The notes below the pieces were generated by a model that saw only the letters and a program-made list of their open reading frames with translations, searched no databases and was not told the DNA's origin. Positions 1 to 12,773 of a stretch of 64,000 bases of DNA are shown in pieces. The DNA comes from Panaeolus papilionaceus (taxonomy: Eukaryota; Basidiomycota; Agaricomycetes; Agaricales): the NCBI GenBank assembly GCA_015501605.1, contig JADNRZ010000020.1, positions 806,001 to 870,000 on the forward strand, read 5' to 3'. Within the stretch, counting starts at the first letter, position 1. Each line of letters begins with the position of its first letter. A program made the translations under genes and the position numbers.

Positions 1-52
1 TGCACGTATTCACGACTCCTCTTTAACTTCTATTTTTAATCACTTTTTACAG

Positions 53-1106
53 AACCTTGCTCTTAACCAAGAGTGGATCGAGCTCGACCTCTTCCACCAC
101 GGACTCGCCATGTTCTCCGTCGAAGAATTCGAAAAGGCCGGACTCAGCGCCGAAGACCGCTACCTCATCCAATTCATGGCAGAGCAAGAGCTTGGACATG
201 CTATCCTCCTCACCAACATCCTTGGAGAAAGAGCCGCCAAGCAATGCAAATATCAATACCCCTTCAAGACCGTCCGCGAGTTCATCGATTTCTGCCAGAA
301 GCTCACCCGGTTTGGCGAATCTGGCGTTTATGGCTTCTTGGAGCACCTCGACTCTCGAGCAGCAGCCAATTTGTTGCTTCAGTCTATCACGACTGAGGCC
401 AGGCAGCAGCAGATCTTCAGACAGTTTGAGGGACTTTTCCCCATGCCTGTGTGGTTTGAGGCTGGCATTACCCAGAGCATGGCTTGGACTCTTTTGGCTC
501 CTTACCTCGTCTCTTGCCCTGCTGAGAACCCAAGGATTGAATGGCAAAACTTCCCGGCGTTGAAAATCTTGGTATGTGTTTCATCATTCTTTTCCCGCCT
601 TCAACTTGTTAATATTTTCTCAGAACAATCCCGATGCTACACCCCTCTACAAGACCGGCATTCCCGGAAACGATACTACTCCTGCGATCACTCACAACCG
701 TACCATCCCCCTTTCCTACCCTGGCCGTGAAGTTCACTTCGAATGGGAACTCCCCGGAAAGAAGGTCTCCTACAACGATAGCTACATCACAACCACCAAG
801 GCTAGTGAACCCAAGGTATATAGCCCCGTTCTTCTACGAGTAACAATCATGCTTAACCTCCTTTCACAGTTCGTTGTCTGGGTCTCCCAACTCAACATCA
901 CCTACACTCCCCTTACCAACATCAAGGGCCAGTCTGGCAGCACCATTCAGCCCGGCGGCAGAGTCTTCGGCGATAACACTGCTCCCATCGTCAACGGTAC
1001 CATGTTTGTCGCGATCACCGATATGGATATCCCCGTCACCCCCTTCAACATCTCCTTCTTGAACGATCACATCGTCGCTGGTCCTGCTCTCTACCAGAGC
1101 GGTTAA
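53..1106 (+). CDS. Ferritin-like domain protein, Rds1 type (5'-truncated by window edge)
   Basis: This is the 3' part of a gene that begins before the window. An acceptor AG at 51-52 opens the first visible exon (53-571), followed by exons 624-815 and 870-1106. All junctions are phase 0, giving 315 C-terminal residues and a TAA stop. The first exon carries the helical ferritin-like core with an acidic EQELGHA segment (about residue 43) and a later TTEARQQQIF helix, which look like the two metal-site helices of the Ferritin_2 group. The C-terminal half (EWELPGKKV, VSQLNIT) is beta-rich and matches the usual tail of fungal Rds1-like proteins. Fission yeast Rds1 is a stress/nutrient-regulated protein of unknown catalysis; whether metal is bound here is inference. 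The N-terminus, including any signal peptide, is not visible. Confidence 0.8.
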
Positions 1107-1313
1107 GCGCTTTGTTCTTTATGCCCTTTAGCTATTTCACCTTTATTTCTCTTGATTTTATTTATTCTATTAGATTCTTGGATCGCTATCGTTGCTTTAT
1201 TTATTGTTACAAATGTTGTGCATGTGCTCTACTGTATTGGACGTGTTTATTAGCCTCCCCGTTGTAAATCTCATTCTATCAGAATATACCACGATAATAA
1301 CATGCACCAGTCT

Positions 1314-2605
1314 TCAATGCGCCACACAATAATTAGCTGCGAAATGCTGCATCGAAATTCCCATGGCTTGCAATTGGCCGGATGCGACGGAAATCCCAAC
1401 CTTCCGAAGCGCCAGATACATAGGGAGAAGACAGTTGCAAGCTCTCTCCATTCATTCTCTCTCCAGGGACACCCAGAGTCTACGTCGGGCGGCAAAAATA
1501 TTTGAAGCTGTATCTGAGCTAGACATACAAATGGCCTGCTGAACCGCAGAAAGCCTGTTATACTGTCGAAAAGTGCCACTGGTTTGGGTTTCCGGATCAG
1601 GACCAACCTTTCCAATGTGTTACGGTGGTTCTCGATCGCGCTTGCTAATTTTTTATTCGAGATTTTAACATCTAGACAATGGCCATTGCCTGTAAGGGAA
1701 TTGTTAAATATCAATCATTGACTTCGAATGCTTGCAAAGCAAATAAATCTACTTCCACTGTAAAGTTAGAGTTCGGAGGTTAACTAGCTCCTCAAGGAGG
1801 TCGCACATGCGGTCAACATCCTAGGGCTTGATGGGCCAACGACCTGAGATACAACCGTAAAGAGACGAAAGGGAAGACAAGTCTAGATATAGCTTTCCTG
1901 TTGGAGTCAGAATTTCGTCAAGTCCAGGAGCAAAGTAAACAGTAGGCCCCATCGTAAACGAATTCAATGGGAGTGACACTACGGACCGCGATGAGGAAAA
2001 AGGATAATCGGGATGCATACAAGATTTCGAAAATCCCAGTCTTTTGAGGGCAGATGATCTTTGGGTGAATATGTGATGCAGTGGAATCTCGTCATAAGCC
2101 CCCTAAACTTCAAGTTCCTCTAAGACTGGCGATTTCAGTGTTCTGACAATGGGGTTGAGAGTTTCGGGGTCGAATGTCCGGCCAGATGGTGGGCCTCAAT
2201 ATAGTTTGAACCATTGTATTTTATCGTGGTCCACCGCCTTTATTATGCGTCCTACTGAAACCCACCACGAGCGATCTACAGAAGGCTTGAGGAATTGTGG
2301 ATCGAACATTATGATCCCCAAGCGCCTGACGTGGCGAATGATGTCAGGCTTTTGGGTAAGAATCCAGGTATAGTTGTCCACCGTCATCGAGGATAGTAGG
2401 GATCTGGTTGCCTGTACGGTACTACGTGCTTCGGTCGAGGCGTTTGGAGTATAGAAGTAGGCAGGAATAGAGGTGGCGCTCGCAGATCGCAGAGATGGTG
2501 GACGAGGTTCGGTTACACGCTTTCAATGTTTCGAAATCGAAAGCGATATGGGTCATCCGCGATGAGTTCGAAGATCACATCAAAGATTTGGGGAGGGAAT
2601 CGCAT
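1314..2605 (-). pseudogene. F-box-like pseudogene, tandem copy of the gene at 2778-4146
   Basis: Read on the minus strand, this stretch parallels the neighbouring intact gene from end to end. It opens with MRFPPQIFDVIFELIADDPY (intact copy: MRFPLEIFEAIFEFIADDPY), continues with VRRLGIIM and KIQWFKLY, and near the end has KLASAIENHRNTLE and LAQIQLQIFLP, closing with FAANYCVAH then stop. It is broken by an early stop a few codons after the F-box-like motif and by several frame changes, so no long frame spans it. A tandem duplication followed by decay explains it. The boundaries are those of the alignable region. Confidence 0.8.
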
Positions 2606-2777
2606 CGTCAGTAACATGGGTCAAGCGTTTGTGCAAGTTACTGTAGTCCGTAATGGTTGTTGGACAAAGCGACGGAGGGGACCTTATATCATCAGTCGTG
2701 ATGTAAAATAATCTGACAAATTACTCAGAGAACTTTAGCGAGGTCGAATATATACTATTGCGCCGCCCAGTATTTAT

Positions 2778-4146
2778 TTACAGCCACACTTGAGAATAAG
2801 ACACGCAGTAGTTGGCAGCGAATTCAAGCCGTGTCGATGCCCCTCTCGTTTCTAGTTGGTCCTCAACTACTTTCCCTCCAGCTAGCATGTATTTTGATAC
2901 CCCGTCTGACAAGGTGGTAGGGTGATGTGGTGCCACGGAAATCCCAACTTTTCGAAGCTTCGGAAATATCACCTCATCGGACAGGACGGTTGCAATTTGG
3001 GTCCATTCCATTTCCCTCCAAGGAGAGCCAGTGTCAATATCTGTCGGCAGAAATATCTGCAGTTGAATCTGCGCCAAAAGGTTGAATGATCTGCTAAACT
3101 GGAGGAACTCAGTGAGACTATCGAAAAGTGCTGCGTGATTGGGTTTCCAAATGAGGACCAACGTCTCCAACATTTCATGGTGCTTCTCGATCGCGCTTGC
3201 TAATTCCTTGCTGGACGCTGTAACGTCGAAATAATAATTCGCAGCTGTATGCATAAGATTGTATGAGCGGTAATTTTTTGAGTAAAATAACCCATTTACT
3301 GTGTAGAGTAAGAGTGCGAAGGTTATTCGTCCTCGCCAGAAGATTACGCAGACATAATGTGTCATTTTTCTTGAGAATGACAACGGATGAAAGATAAAAG
3401 GAGAGGGAGGACAATGACGACAAGTCGATACACGGGTTACCTTTTGGTGTTCGAAGTTGGATAAGACCACCGGGAGTGTTGAGAGCATTGGACCGTTGCG
3501 TAAATGAATCCAGTGATATGGATATCACAGACTCCGATGGTGGAAAGGTAAAGTACGGAGGTATGCTAGAATGCGCGATATCTAGCCTTTTGAGAGCGCA
3601 GCATTTTTGCATGAATAGGTGATGCATGGGAATATTTTGGTCTGCACCGTAAAGGTGAAGCACCTCCAAGGCTGGTGATTTCAGGACTTTGACAATGGAA
3701 CTGCGGGTCTCGGCGTCAAGTTGGAGCCCCGTTGGGTTCGAATAGAATTTGAACCATTGGATTTTATGATGATTTATATTGTTGATGAGTTGCCCTATCG
3801 ATTCCAACCACGAGCCTCCAACAGGGAGCCGCTGATGTAGGATTATGATCCCCAATCGTCTGACATGGCGAATGACATTAGGTTTCTTGGAAAGAATGCA
3901 GGTATAGTTGTTGAACCTCATTCTACATTGAGGATAATAAGGATCTGGCTGCTGGTATCGTCCTGATTCTTCCGGTAGGATGGGTTTGGAGTATAGATAC
4001 AAGCATGAGTAAAGGTATCGCTCACAGACCGCAGAGATAGTGGACGAGGTGAGGTTACACGCTTTCAAGGTTTCCACATCAAACCGATATGGGTCGTCCG
4101 CTATAAATTCGAATATTGCTTCAAAAATTTCGAGAGGAAAACGCAT
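2778..4146 (-). CDS. F-box-like protein
   Basis: Two exons: 4146-3300 and 3244-2778, separated by a 55 bp intron with GTAAAT donor and CAG acceptor that keeps frame, giving 437 aa. The N-terminus FPLEIFEAIFEFIADD resembles the first half of the degenerate F-box seen in mushroom F-box/LRR families, followed by leucine-rich irregular repeats (LEVLHLYGAD, NLRTLTLHSKW). F-box proteins of this kind are expected to bind Skp1 in SCF ubiquitin ligases and to select substrates through the C-terminal part; the substrate is unknown. The start is the first ATG and directly precedes the F-box, as usual in the family. Its tandem partner at 1314-2605 is a pseudogene. An alternative name in annotation would be hypothetical protein. 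Confidence 0.7.
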
Positions 4147-4356
4147 GATATCTGGAGAAGATATCGACGGGCGCTATGCACAATGCCTACTTGTGCCGAC
4201 GATGATGACAGGTGAAAGAAGACCCAGAACTTGATGGAACCCGCTAAACGCCCCTGTCAAGACATACGCTTAGTCAGCATACGTCGTGCGGAAAGAGTGC
4301 TGGCGTGCCCGTCACCCAGCACCTCAATCTCACAACGTCAAGTGCCTAGCGCTTTC

Positions 4357-5209
4357 ATGATCTCAAGGGCCCTTTTCAGGCCAGCTGCAGCTCAATTTCG
4401 GCGAGCCCTACAGCCCAACGTCTCACTCAGACCATTACAGCGGGTTTCTTCTGGGCGTTTCTTGAGTTATTACACTGATGGACAGGTGAATGCCTTCTCG
4501 CAGGTCCCTCCTCGTCCAAACACCATTCTAGGAAAGATACGATACAGGAAGGATGGAAATCCAAGGTCGAAGCTCGTCGGTTTGGCCTTCAGTGAGCAAG
4601 AGCATTTTATTCTTTTACGTTAGACGAAAGTCAGTTCTAATGTTCTTTCAACTGTGGTGTTGTTTTTGCACAGGCTCACTGATCGCGTTCAACCTCCTCA
4701 CATTGCTCACAATGTACGATCTTGTAGAGGATAGCGAGACAGCTCTGAGCCTTATGGCTGGAATCATATACACACTCGCAGCGGATGGCGAATTCTCCTC
4801 CTATGACCTCAACAAACCAGAAGACACATGGACGTATTTCAAAAAACTCTATCAGGCCTTCTCTCGGTTGCCTCAGGACCAATTAGACGAGCTGTTTGAC
4901 GATCTCGATAGATTGATCAAGTCTTCAGCCCAGAAGAATGCAGGTGCACCCGCGGAGGCTCAGTCGATCATGAAGGAGGCAGCAGAAAAGATCCACGAAG
5001 CATTCCAGGAGATGGAGGAAGTCCCTGTTGCTCACACCGCGAATTTTGTGTTGTTAGTCATGAGAGAAGCATTAGAAGACCTGGTTCGGCTGGCGGAGGA
5101 GGGAGATGATGACGAGGATAGTGATACCAAGTATACCTTCCAACTCATCAAAGACCGGTCAAAGAAGGATGCCGGAGCGGTCTTAAAGGATTATGAATCG
5201 TTGGGTTAA
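4357..5209 (+). CDS. Predicted mitochondrial membrane-associated protein
   Basis: Two exons, 4357-4591 and 4674-5209, are joined by an 82 bp intron (GTGAGC donor, CACAG acceptor) in frame, giving 256 aa. The N-terminal 40 residues are rich in Arg, Ser and Ala with almost no acid (ISRALFRPAAAQFRRAL), as in a mitochondrial presequence. After the junction there is a hydrophobic segment (SLIAFNLLTLLTMYDLV, about residues 79-95), then an acidic helical region (LDELFDDLDRLIK; EEGDDDEDSD) and a C-terminal KDRSKKDAGAVLKDY. I do not recognise a named family; similar conserved hypothetical proteins with a mitochondrial leader are common in Agaricomycetes. An upstream in-frame ATG at 4231 would add 42 residues, but the presequence begins best at 4357. 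Confidence 0.65.
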
Positions 5210-5727
5210 AGTAGAGGACCGAGAAAGGAGTTGGACCCAGTTGTATGTTTTCTTTTATCCTCTCATTTTATTACGGCCCTAATACAGATTTCAGGTTATA
5301 TATCGTCGTTATTTATTTTGTTGTCCAGCTGTCAAAATATCGTAAAACTTGCTCTAATGCATAAACGGACAATCGCAAATCTATACTTCACACAATCTTT
5401 GTGGGACACAATAGAGTGCCGAAGGAAGCTGAAATGTAACTTCCACTGGACACTCACTTGAAGGCACAGAACAGCAAGTCGTGGATGTGACTTTTCGGCT
5501 GTGAGGTCTGACCGTGATGAAGGGTAGCAAACTTTGTAGATCCGATTTTCATTTCCGACTCGTGAATCCTTATAAAAACAAGCCTATTCAGCGATTGCAG
5601 AACCCATATTTTTCAACCCACCTTTTTGCCAGTGTCAATATTAACCGAAGTCCCAGGTATGCAACCAACCCGATTCCACAAAAAAACATCCTGACATCAG
5701 TTCTCCAATTACGCCAGCACAGCGAAT
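5210..5727. other. Intergenic, promoter of the small secreted protein gene
   Basis: No coding signal is seen. It contains the 3' flank of the mitochondrial gene and a TATAAAAA box at 5571-5578, about 150 bp before the ATG at 5728. Confidence 0.5.
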
Positions 5728-5967
5728 ATGAGGCTCCTCACCCACACATTTACCTTCGTCATGATGATGGCCGCATCCAGCTCTATGGTGGTAGCACTTC
5801 CATCTGAACCCCTCGTTAACGACATTGGCAAAACCAGGAGTGTTCCACCTGAATTTCGTTGTTATCGCCTTTGCTACTTAGAACCCGTTGATTGCAATGA
5901 ACTTTCAGAACTCATCGAGGAGTCGCCGACCTGCTGGAGGTGTTGCTTGAAGCCAGAGTATTGGTAG
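5728..5967 (+). CDS. Small secreted cysteine-rich protein
   Basis: A single-exon frame of 79 aa. It has a signal peptide (MRLLTHTFTFVMMMAASSSM, then VVALP) followed by a short mature peptide of about 55 residues with six cysteines arranged C-x3-C, a lone C, then C-x2-CC near the end. The six Cys would allow three disulphides. It is preceded by a TATA box at 5571 and stops with TAG. Small secreted Cys-rich proteins of this size are abundant in mushroom secretomes and include effectors and antimicrobial-like peptides; no specific function can be assigned. An intron-less frame with ATG, signal and Cys pattern supports it being real, but it has no recognised family. Confidence 0.55.
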   Translation: MRLLTHTFTFVMMMAASSSMVVALPSEPLVNDIGKTRSVPPEFRCYRLCYLEPVDCNELSELIEESPTCWRCCLKPEYW

Positions 5968-6314
5968 TCAACCAAAGTATGCAAGTCAATTTTTTTTTTG
6001 GTGAACACTGATATCTAACATGTAGTGCAGTCAGGTATTGGCCGCGGCAGAAGATACCTTTCGTTTAAACTGTAAATACGTAGATAAAACAACTAAAAGC
6101 GCAGGAGAGTTGAATACCAAGATAGTGGTTGTGTAATTATTGTCCATATGCTATGTACATTCAAAATCAAATCAAAGACCACAGTCCAAAACAGCGTAGA
6201 AGACGCGAATCTACGACGCTAAAGTCTATCACCCACCCTAACCGCATCGTGTATCGTGTTATAATGATGAAGTGATGGTAGTTTATCAAAAAACTATGTT
6301 GGGTATGATGTCTA
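5968..6314. other. Intergenic between converging genes
   Basis: 3' flanks of the secreted protein gene and of the ABC transporter. A T-run at 5990 is the only feature noticed. Confidence 0.4.
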
Positions 6315-9300
6315 CTATCTTCGCTCTTTCACGAAGTAATGGAGGTGGATATAACTAGCTGTTGTGAAAGCAACAAAGAAGCCAGTGAGCAGTGCCATGT
6401 TTGGCCACCAGAAGGACTAAAACAAGGATAAATAAGTGAATTTCAATGTTCGATAGACAGGACGTGGCTTACCTGAGCTTGGAGGCCAAACACGGAGAGA
6501 ATAGTTGCAGCGGGGACATCAAGCTCCACGCCATACTGATCACGTAAAGTCAGTCAAGCGATACTAAAAGGCGAGAAGAGGGAACCAACTAACCTTAACC
6601 TCCTTCAATTGGAGGTATCGTAGTTCATTGACCGCAAGGGCTTCAAAGGCTGCGTGGAAGAATGAAACGGTATGAAGCCATCGCAAAGCGGGTGTTACAC
6701 TTTCACGATTGATAAGAAGACCAGCAAAAAGAAGACTGGAGCACAGTACGGTCAACCAAGCTGCAATATCAATATGATCAATGGTACGTACTTGAACAAC
6801 ATAGTGAGAGTGCCAACAAGACTGGCCACGCTGACATTTGCGAATGCTATTGAGAAATATAGCACGACGCTGGCTGTGGTCAAGTTGAATAGAACCAATG
6901 CCAACATAAACTTCCAGAATTCGACGACTGTTGGGACCAAGCCGACAAGACCGTACGCAATTCCTCCAAACATCAGTGGTGGAATGAGACGCAACGGGAG
7001 GATGTCGAACAAAATCTGTACGCTTTGTCAATAACTGAAGGATACAGGATTTTAGCGGGTGCAAACCTTGGACGAGAAGTAGGTGAAGGAGGAATAATAG
7101 CCATTTGACCTAATGAAATTTGTTAAACGGCAGCTAGTAGTGGAATCAAACACAGTCCGAACCTTTCACGCATGAACAAGATCCTTTCATTTGCGAAAAG
7201 ACCCAAGCTCGACAAACATGAGAAACCAAAGAGGGCGAGGGTGAAAAAGAAGAAACCAAGTCGATTCTGGAAGCCAGAAATATCATTGGTGACATTGTGG
7301 AAGAATAGACCACAAATGACTAAATTACAATGCAGTCAGAAGGATAATCAGACTGAAGGAAGAAAGAAAAACTCACTGGCCAAGATGATAGATGCTAGGT
7401 AGTGGGCAGTTAAAAGAGCAGGGTCACGATACAGGTTCTTGAAGGCACGTCCACTGAGAATTCTGAACTGTGTTCCCATGCTTGCGCGCTTCCTTCCTCT
7501 CAACAACGATGTCTCCAAAGCGACATCAGGCAATTCATTGCTGACCGAGTTAGCCCCATGTGTCGGGGTTGTGGTATCAGTTCGAGCAACTTCGCGTCGG
7601 AGCTGTTCGCCATCTGCCTTAATGCTAGCTGCAACATCACTGGCAGCATAAGCGCTGACAAGAGTCGTCAATGCAGGTGTGACAGTGTGCTGAGGCAGCT
7701 TTTTGCCTGTGACCGCATTGACGACGGAATTATCCTTGAAAGCCTCCATAATCTGGGAAGTCTTGTGTTTGAGGTAATTGCCAGTTGATGACGATGAAGA
7801 GTGTGATGATACAGCTGGACGAGTGCTGCCTTCAGGGGGGCTGGTAGGTGCGATGGATCGGACAGAGGGCGGCACACTGTGAAGCGTGATAGAAAGGCCG
7901 CGTTCGGGGTCCTCGTTGCCAGTGTCCTCTGAAGGGCTCGATGCATCTATGGGCGTTCGCACACCACTTCGCGATTCACTACCGGCTTGCATTGTCAAAT
8001 CAACTGCCAAAAGGTCAGATATGTTTATGTACAAGCAGAATTAGACTCACTCAAGTAATCCGCGACGTTAAAGCCAGGAGGGCAAGGTTGTCCGATTGAG
8101 TCGAAGTATGGTTGGCATTTCGCCAGTTCACCGGAATAGACAAGTTTTCCTGCTGCCAGAACAACAAGTTGGTCGAAAAGCGCAACAATGTTACTTCTTG
8201 GCTGATGGATAGTGAAAATGACTGTGCGGTTATAGTCACGGGCCAATGAAACCAAGCTATCCACCACGTTGAAGGCATTGTAGGCGTCCAGTCCACTAGT
8301 TGGTTCGTCCAAGAATAGGATTGATGGGGAAGTCACCAACTCGCAGGCAATGGAAACTCGACGTTTTTCACCACCAGAAATAGAACGGCGCCCTGTATCG
8401 AAAAATCAGCATGGGAGATACAAACCCTAGAATGGACGAATACGTACCACTATCTCCAATACGCATATCCTTGATCCCCAAAATTCCAAGTTCGTTCATA
8501 GTCTCCAACGTCCTGAATTTCTTGGCTTCGATACTCATCTCGCGGGGTAGCCTCAACAACGCACTGTAGAGTACAGTCTCGTACACAGTCAATGTACTCA
8601 TGAGTGTGTCCTCTTGGTCCACAAATCCAATGACCTTCTTGAACTCGGTATCGGTCACTTCCCTGCCATTTACAAGTGTCGTTCCTGTGACTGCTCCACG
8701 TTTGCGTTTGCGCGCCAAAATATCGAGGAAGGTGGATTTCCCTGCACCCGAGGCACCCATAATGGCCATGACTTGACCAGGTTTAACGCTGCCAGAGATG
8801 TTGTCCAAAATGGCTCGGTTACCGAGTGTATATGTAATATCGGAGAAGTAAAGGGATGCCGGGACATGGTCAGTCATGAGGCGCGATGCCTCACTCTCCG
8901 GTAGGCGAATTTTGGCAAAGTCACCCCCTTTACCAGCACGACCGGCATACCAGAGAACTTGTGGGCAATGTCAGCTTAGTCAAGGAAATGGATTGATGTC
9001 CAATACTCACTCAAAAAGGTCGCGAATACAACTAGACAAGCACTGGCCGCACTGATAGCAACCCAAAACGTGTTGTCGGGTTTGGGTGGTCGCTGAAAGA
9101 ACGTGAGCCTACACGAATATGTGGTATACACGACCACTTACAACATAACCCGGAACCTGGGAGTAATGCAGACACTCGCCGCCATGACATTTCAAAGTGA
9201 TGTATTCGTCCCCGAATATTTCCAGGATGAGCTTGTTCATTTCAGGTTCTTCAAACTTGCATCCTTGTCCTGTCTTGCAACTGAATCGGGCTGGGCCACG

Positions 9301-10454
9301 AATCTTCTCCTTCAAGAAATCACCGATATCTGACATGGACATAAACAGTGGATCTCCGCAGTCTCGAACAACACGTACCAACACTACCGTCCTCTCCGCA
9401 AATAAATCGTCCAGGGACACATGAACATTTAATCTTCTTGCAATCATATTGCGTCGAGTTTGTATTGTATCCATGATTCGTCGAGGATTCACACTCGTCG
9501 AGGGCACAATAGAATGACTCAATCTCCTTCGTCCAAAATTGGAACGAGCATGTCCTGTCTTCTTTTGCACAGCTGAATGTAACCTGAGGGGGCCGCTCGG
9601 GGAGCATGTCAATGATCTTTCGGTCTAAAATGCAAGATTTCAGCTTGGACACCACAAATTATCAAGGAATGGTGACGCACTTGTAACATCGCACATTTGA
9701 TGGTTATTGAATACAGTCTCTCCACCTTTGTAGCATGTCATGTTTCCGACTTCATCGTTGCTGTTAATAACACCACCCGGCAGAGGGAATCCTCGGCATG
9801 CGTTATCAGTTTCACAGACTGAACCTAGCGTTCAGAAATAGTTCCGGGAGTAGAGGGGGAACACAAACCATTGCAATTAATCCCACCCCAACCGTCCTTG
9901 CATTGACAAGACTTTCCCTCCTCCCTGGGGCGACGCTGTTCACCATCCGCTAATGAGTCACACTCTGCAAATCGTAAGTTCAACGTGTAATTGCATTGAC
10001 CCGAGAAACTTGGTGAGCGTACGTGGTGTGAGACAGTCGATACCAGCCCATCCTGCTGGGCATTTGCATTGCCCGTTGTAAGGATCGCATTGTCCGTATT
10101 GGCCGCAGGTGAAGGCTGGCAGCATGCAATTAAAGCAGGGAGGGCATCTTCCTATAGAAATGCGGGGTAAGAGATTAAGCCATTATGAATAACACATGGC
10201 ATCCTTACGAGGCGGCACTACATCCGAGAGAACATTATATTTCTGGGTTAAATATTAGCTCAAATCGTGTATATCATATAGAAATATTGCTTCACCTCTG
10301 ACAGGTAACTACGGTCAGCAGCAGGTACAATGGTTGAGGCATTCCGACGAGCTGACACGGTGTTAGATGATGATAAGACAAGTAGAAGAAGCGAGATTGG
10401 TATTATTCTCGCCGACACCGACAGCAGCAGCGAGGAAGCCCTCTGCGCAGCCAT
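6315..10454 (-). CDS. ABC transporter, ABCG/ADP1-type with EGF-like ectodomain
   Basis: Many-exon gene read from ATG at 10454 to TAG at 6315-6317. Order seen: a signal peptide ([20 protein letters not shown], then a Leu/Ser-rich core); an EGF-like Cys-rich ectodomain in several exons ([28 protein letters not shown], then [12 protein letters not shown]); a further luminal Cys-rich region; and a TM helix ([17 protein letters not shown]). Then come a nucleotide-binding domain with Walker [10 protein letters not shown] (near 8750), the ABC signature ISGGEKRR, and Walker [13 protein letters not shown] followed by HQPRSN. A Ser/Thr-rich linker and an ABC2-type membrane domain ending [11 protein letters not shown]...HYFVKERR complete it. 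This is the layout of yeast Adp1 and fungal half-size ABCG proteins; the substrate is unknown. All NBD motifs are intact. Exon limits between the listed motifs are not individually verified. It shares a 171 bp divergent promoter with ALG12. Confidence 0.88.
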
Positions 10455-10625
10455 GTCTGGGGTAAATGGTGGTATGCTATAACAAGTATCGACTCTTGTG
10501 GAAAGTCGGCAAGTATTGCTGTCATAGGATCCGCGTGTGACGGTGTGAGGTTTCAGTCAACAACGACAAACTTGGACAGTCCCATCATCAACGACGGCAT
10601 TGACCCTTTCATCATTATCACCACG
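10455..10625. promoter_or_regulatory. Divergent promoter region, ABC transporter / ALG12
   Basis: 171 bp lie between the two divergent start codons. No clear TATA box was seen; shared regulation is inferred from geometry only. Confidence 0.4.
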
Positions 10626-12506
10626 ATGAGCCCAGCACTCGACCTTCTTATATTCACTACAGCATGTACACACGTTATACTGGCACCGTATACCAAAGTC
10701 GAGGAAAGTTTCAATCTACACGCCGCTCATGATGTTCTGATGTATGGGGCTGGATCCAACATTCTATCCAAAGTGCGAACTCGAGATTCTGTTGCGCGAT
10801 ATTTTTAAGGGTACCAACACTTTCTGAAGTATGATCACGTTGTGTTTCCTGGAGCTGTTCCTCGGACCTTTATTGGAAGCACTCTATTGGCATGGCTTGC
10901 TTCGCCTCTCATAGAGCTGGTTGCATCTCAAGGCTTGCTCGTATCGAAATTCCAACTCCAAATTATCAGTAAGGATGCCATGCAGAAAGTGGGATAGCAT
11001 TGTTAACCATTTATTAGGCCGACTTGTTCTAGCCAGCATAAATGCATGGACACTGTGTCGACTTCGACGCGCGGTAGACACTCGTTTTGGAAGATTAACT
11101 GGTCTTTTCTTCACCCTGCTCACCTGCTCTCAGTTTCACATCCCATTCTGGATGGGTCGCACCATTCCGAACATGTTTGCTATGGTTCCAGGTACGCCGT
11201 ACTTAGCTCAAGACAAATCGGTACTCATGACGTTTTCTAGTGAATCTCGCTACATACTTCTTAGTCTCCAGAGCCCCAAACTCAGCACATATTCCAGGGA
11301 ACCACATTCGATGGGTCATCTTCTTACTGGCTTTTTCAGCAGCCGTGTTTCGCGCTGAAATAGCCGCTTTTCTTGCCCCAATATGCGTTCAGTTTTTGGT
11401 GTCGAAAGAAATTGCATTTGCAAACCTTGTAAAGATTGGCCTTTTGGCAAGCTTGGTTTCAGTTGGTGAGCGACTCGCCCTTTCAATTCGGTGTGGTATT
11501 TATGTCCAAGTCAGCTGCGACAATCATAGTGGACTCCTACTTTTGGAATAAATTTCCCCTCTGGCCCGAATTCTCAAGTCTTGCTTTCAACGTCATCGAG
11601 GGCAAGAGCGCAGAATGGGGTGTAAGAAATCTAATATGCTCCTCTGAATCCATGTTGATGTTGCCCACAGGTTTCGGCGCGACACGTCTATTTTACAGCG
11701 TACCTCCCCAAACTCCTCCTAAGCTCTCTTCCTCTTTCTATCGTTGGGTTCATCATCGACGGACGAATCCGGGAACTTCTAATACCTTCGCTCGTGTTTA
11801 TTGCCCTTATCAGCAACCTTGGACACAAAGAATGGAGATTCATTGTCTACGTAGTTCCCATATTCAACATCGCTGCTGCACGAGCAAGTCGCTTTCTGTA
11901 TGTGATGTTTCAAGCTGACTTTTGGAAGCATGTTGACGCCTGTTTAGGGCATCGAGACGAAAAGGATCCGTGATCGGTCGATTAATGTTCCTCATCCCTG
12001 TTGGAGGCATTCTTCTCAATATCCTCTTCACCTTTATCTCTACCAGAGCATCAATCGCCAATTACCCAGGTGGCCAAGCCTTGTCACGATTCCATCAAAT
12101 CTATTCAAGCGAAACTCCAGTACATCTGCACATCTCCAATCTTGCAGCTCAAACGGGCGCCTCGCTGTTTTTGCAACTCAATTACAGACCTGTGCATACG
12201 TCTTTTCCCCCTCTCTCAGCCAACCAGTGGATATATAACAAAACTGAAGGCCTCACAACCTCGGATCTTTCTTCACTGTCGTCAAGCACGCCTTTTACAC
12301 ATCTTATCGTGGAGGTTGACCCTTCGAGCGACCCAATTTTGCGCAAGAACTGGAGAACAGTCGAAACGATCAAGAGCTTCGACTATTGGGGTGTCAATCG
12401 AGACTTAGTACGGAGCCGGGACCCCGTCAAAGTGTTGAACAATCTCCCGCAGCTGTTGAAGTTGGTAGAAAGCGATAAGCTCTGGATTCTAGAGCGAAAG
12501 ACTTAG
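10626..12506 (+). CDS. ALG12: Dol-P-Man:Man7GlcNAc2-PP-dolichol alpha-1,6-mannosyltransferase
   Basis: ER multi-pass GT22-family enzyme adding the eighth mannose to the lipid-linked N-glycan precursor. The N-terminus has the diagnostic ER-luminal loop YTKVEESFNLHAAHDVL; the next exon begins YDHVVFPGAVPRTFIGS. Later exons carry FWMGRTIPNMFAM, FRAEIAAFLAP, the HKEWRFIVYVVPIFN motif typical of the ALG12/ALG9 group, and a luminal C-terminal domain ending at TAG 12504-12506. About six introns are seen, including GTGCGA at 10773, GTAAGG at 10969, GTACGC at 11190 and GTGAGC at 11465. The ATG at 10626 is chosen because the first TM segment starts immediately after it. The stretch around 11465-11540 needs care because two donors are possible. 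Family assignment is firm; the +2 family alternatives (ALG9, PIG-B) fit the N-terminal loop less well. Confidence 0.85.
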
Positions 12507-12773
12507 GTCGCCGCCTGAGTGTCTACCTATGCCACACGGGGTGTACTTTTACAACTTCGCCATACACATCGTTACCCCGCGCCCACCAATGCACTTGTGC
12601 TGATGATGGCTATACTTACTAACGAATTCTACATCTTGATTGCTTGCCCATTTCATAATAATCAACATAAGGGTGCACTTATTTCCAAATCCTCATCTAC
12701 TGTACGAGTGTGTACTATTCTATCGCCAACCAGATTCTATCAAATGAGTCCCCACGCCGGGTCAAAGTGTTCC

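Noticed and set aside
47..547. Long minus-strand open frame opposite the ferritin-like exon
   Set aside because: Exact antisense shadow of a confidently assigned exon; no family similarity of its own.
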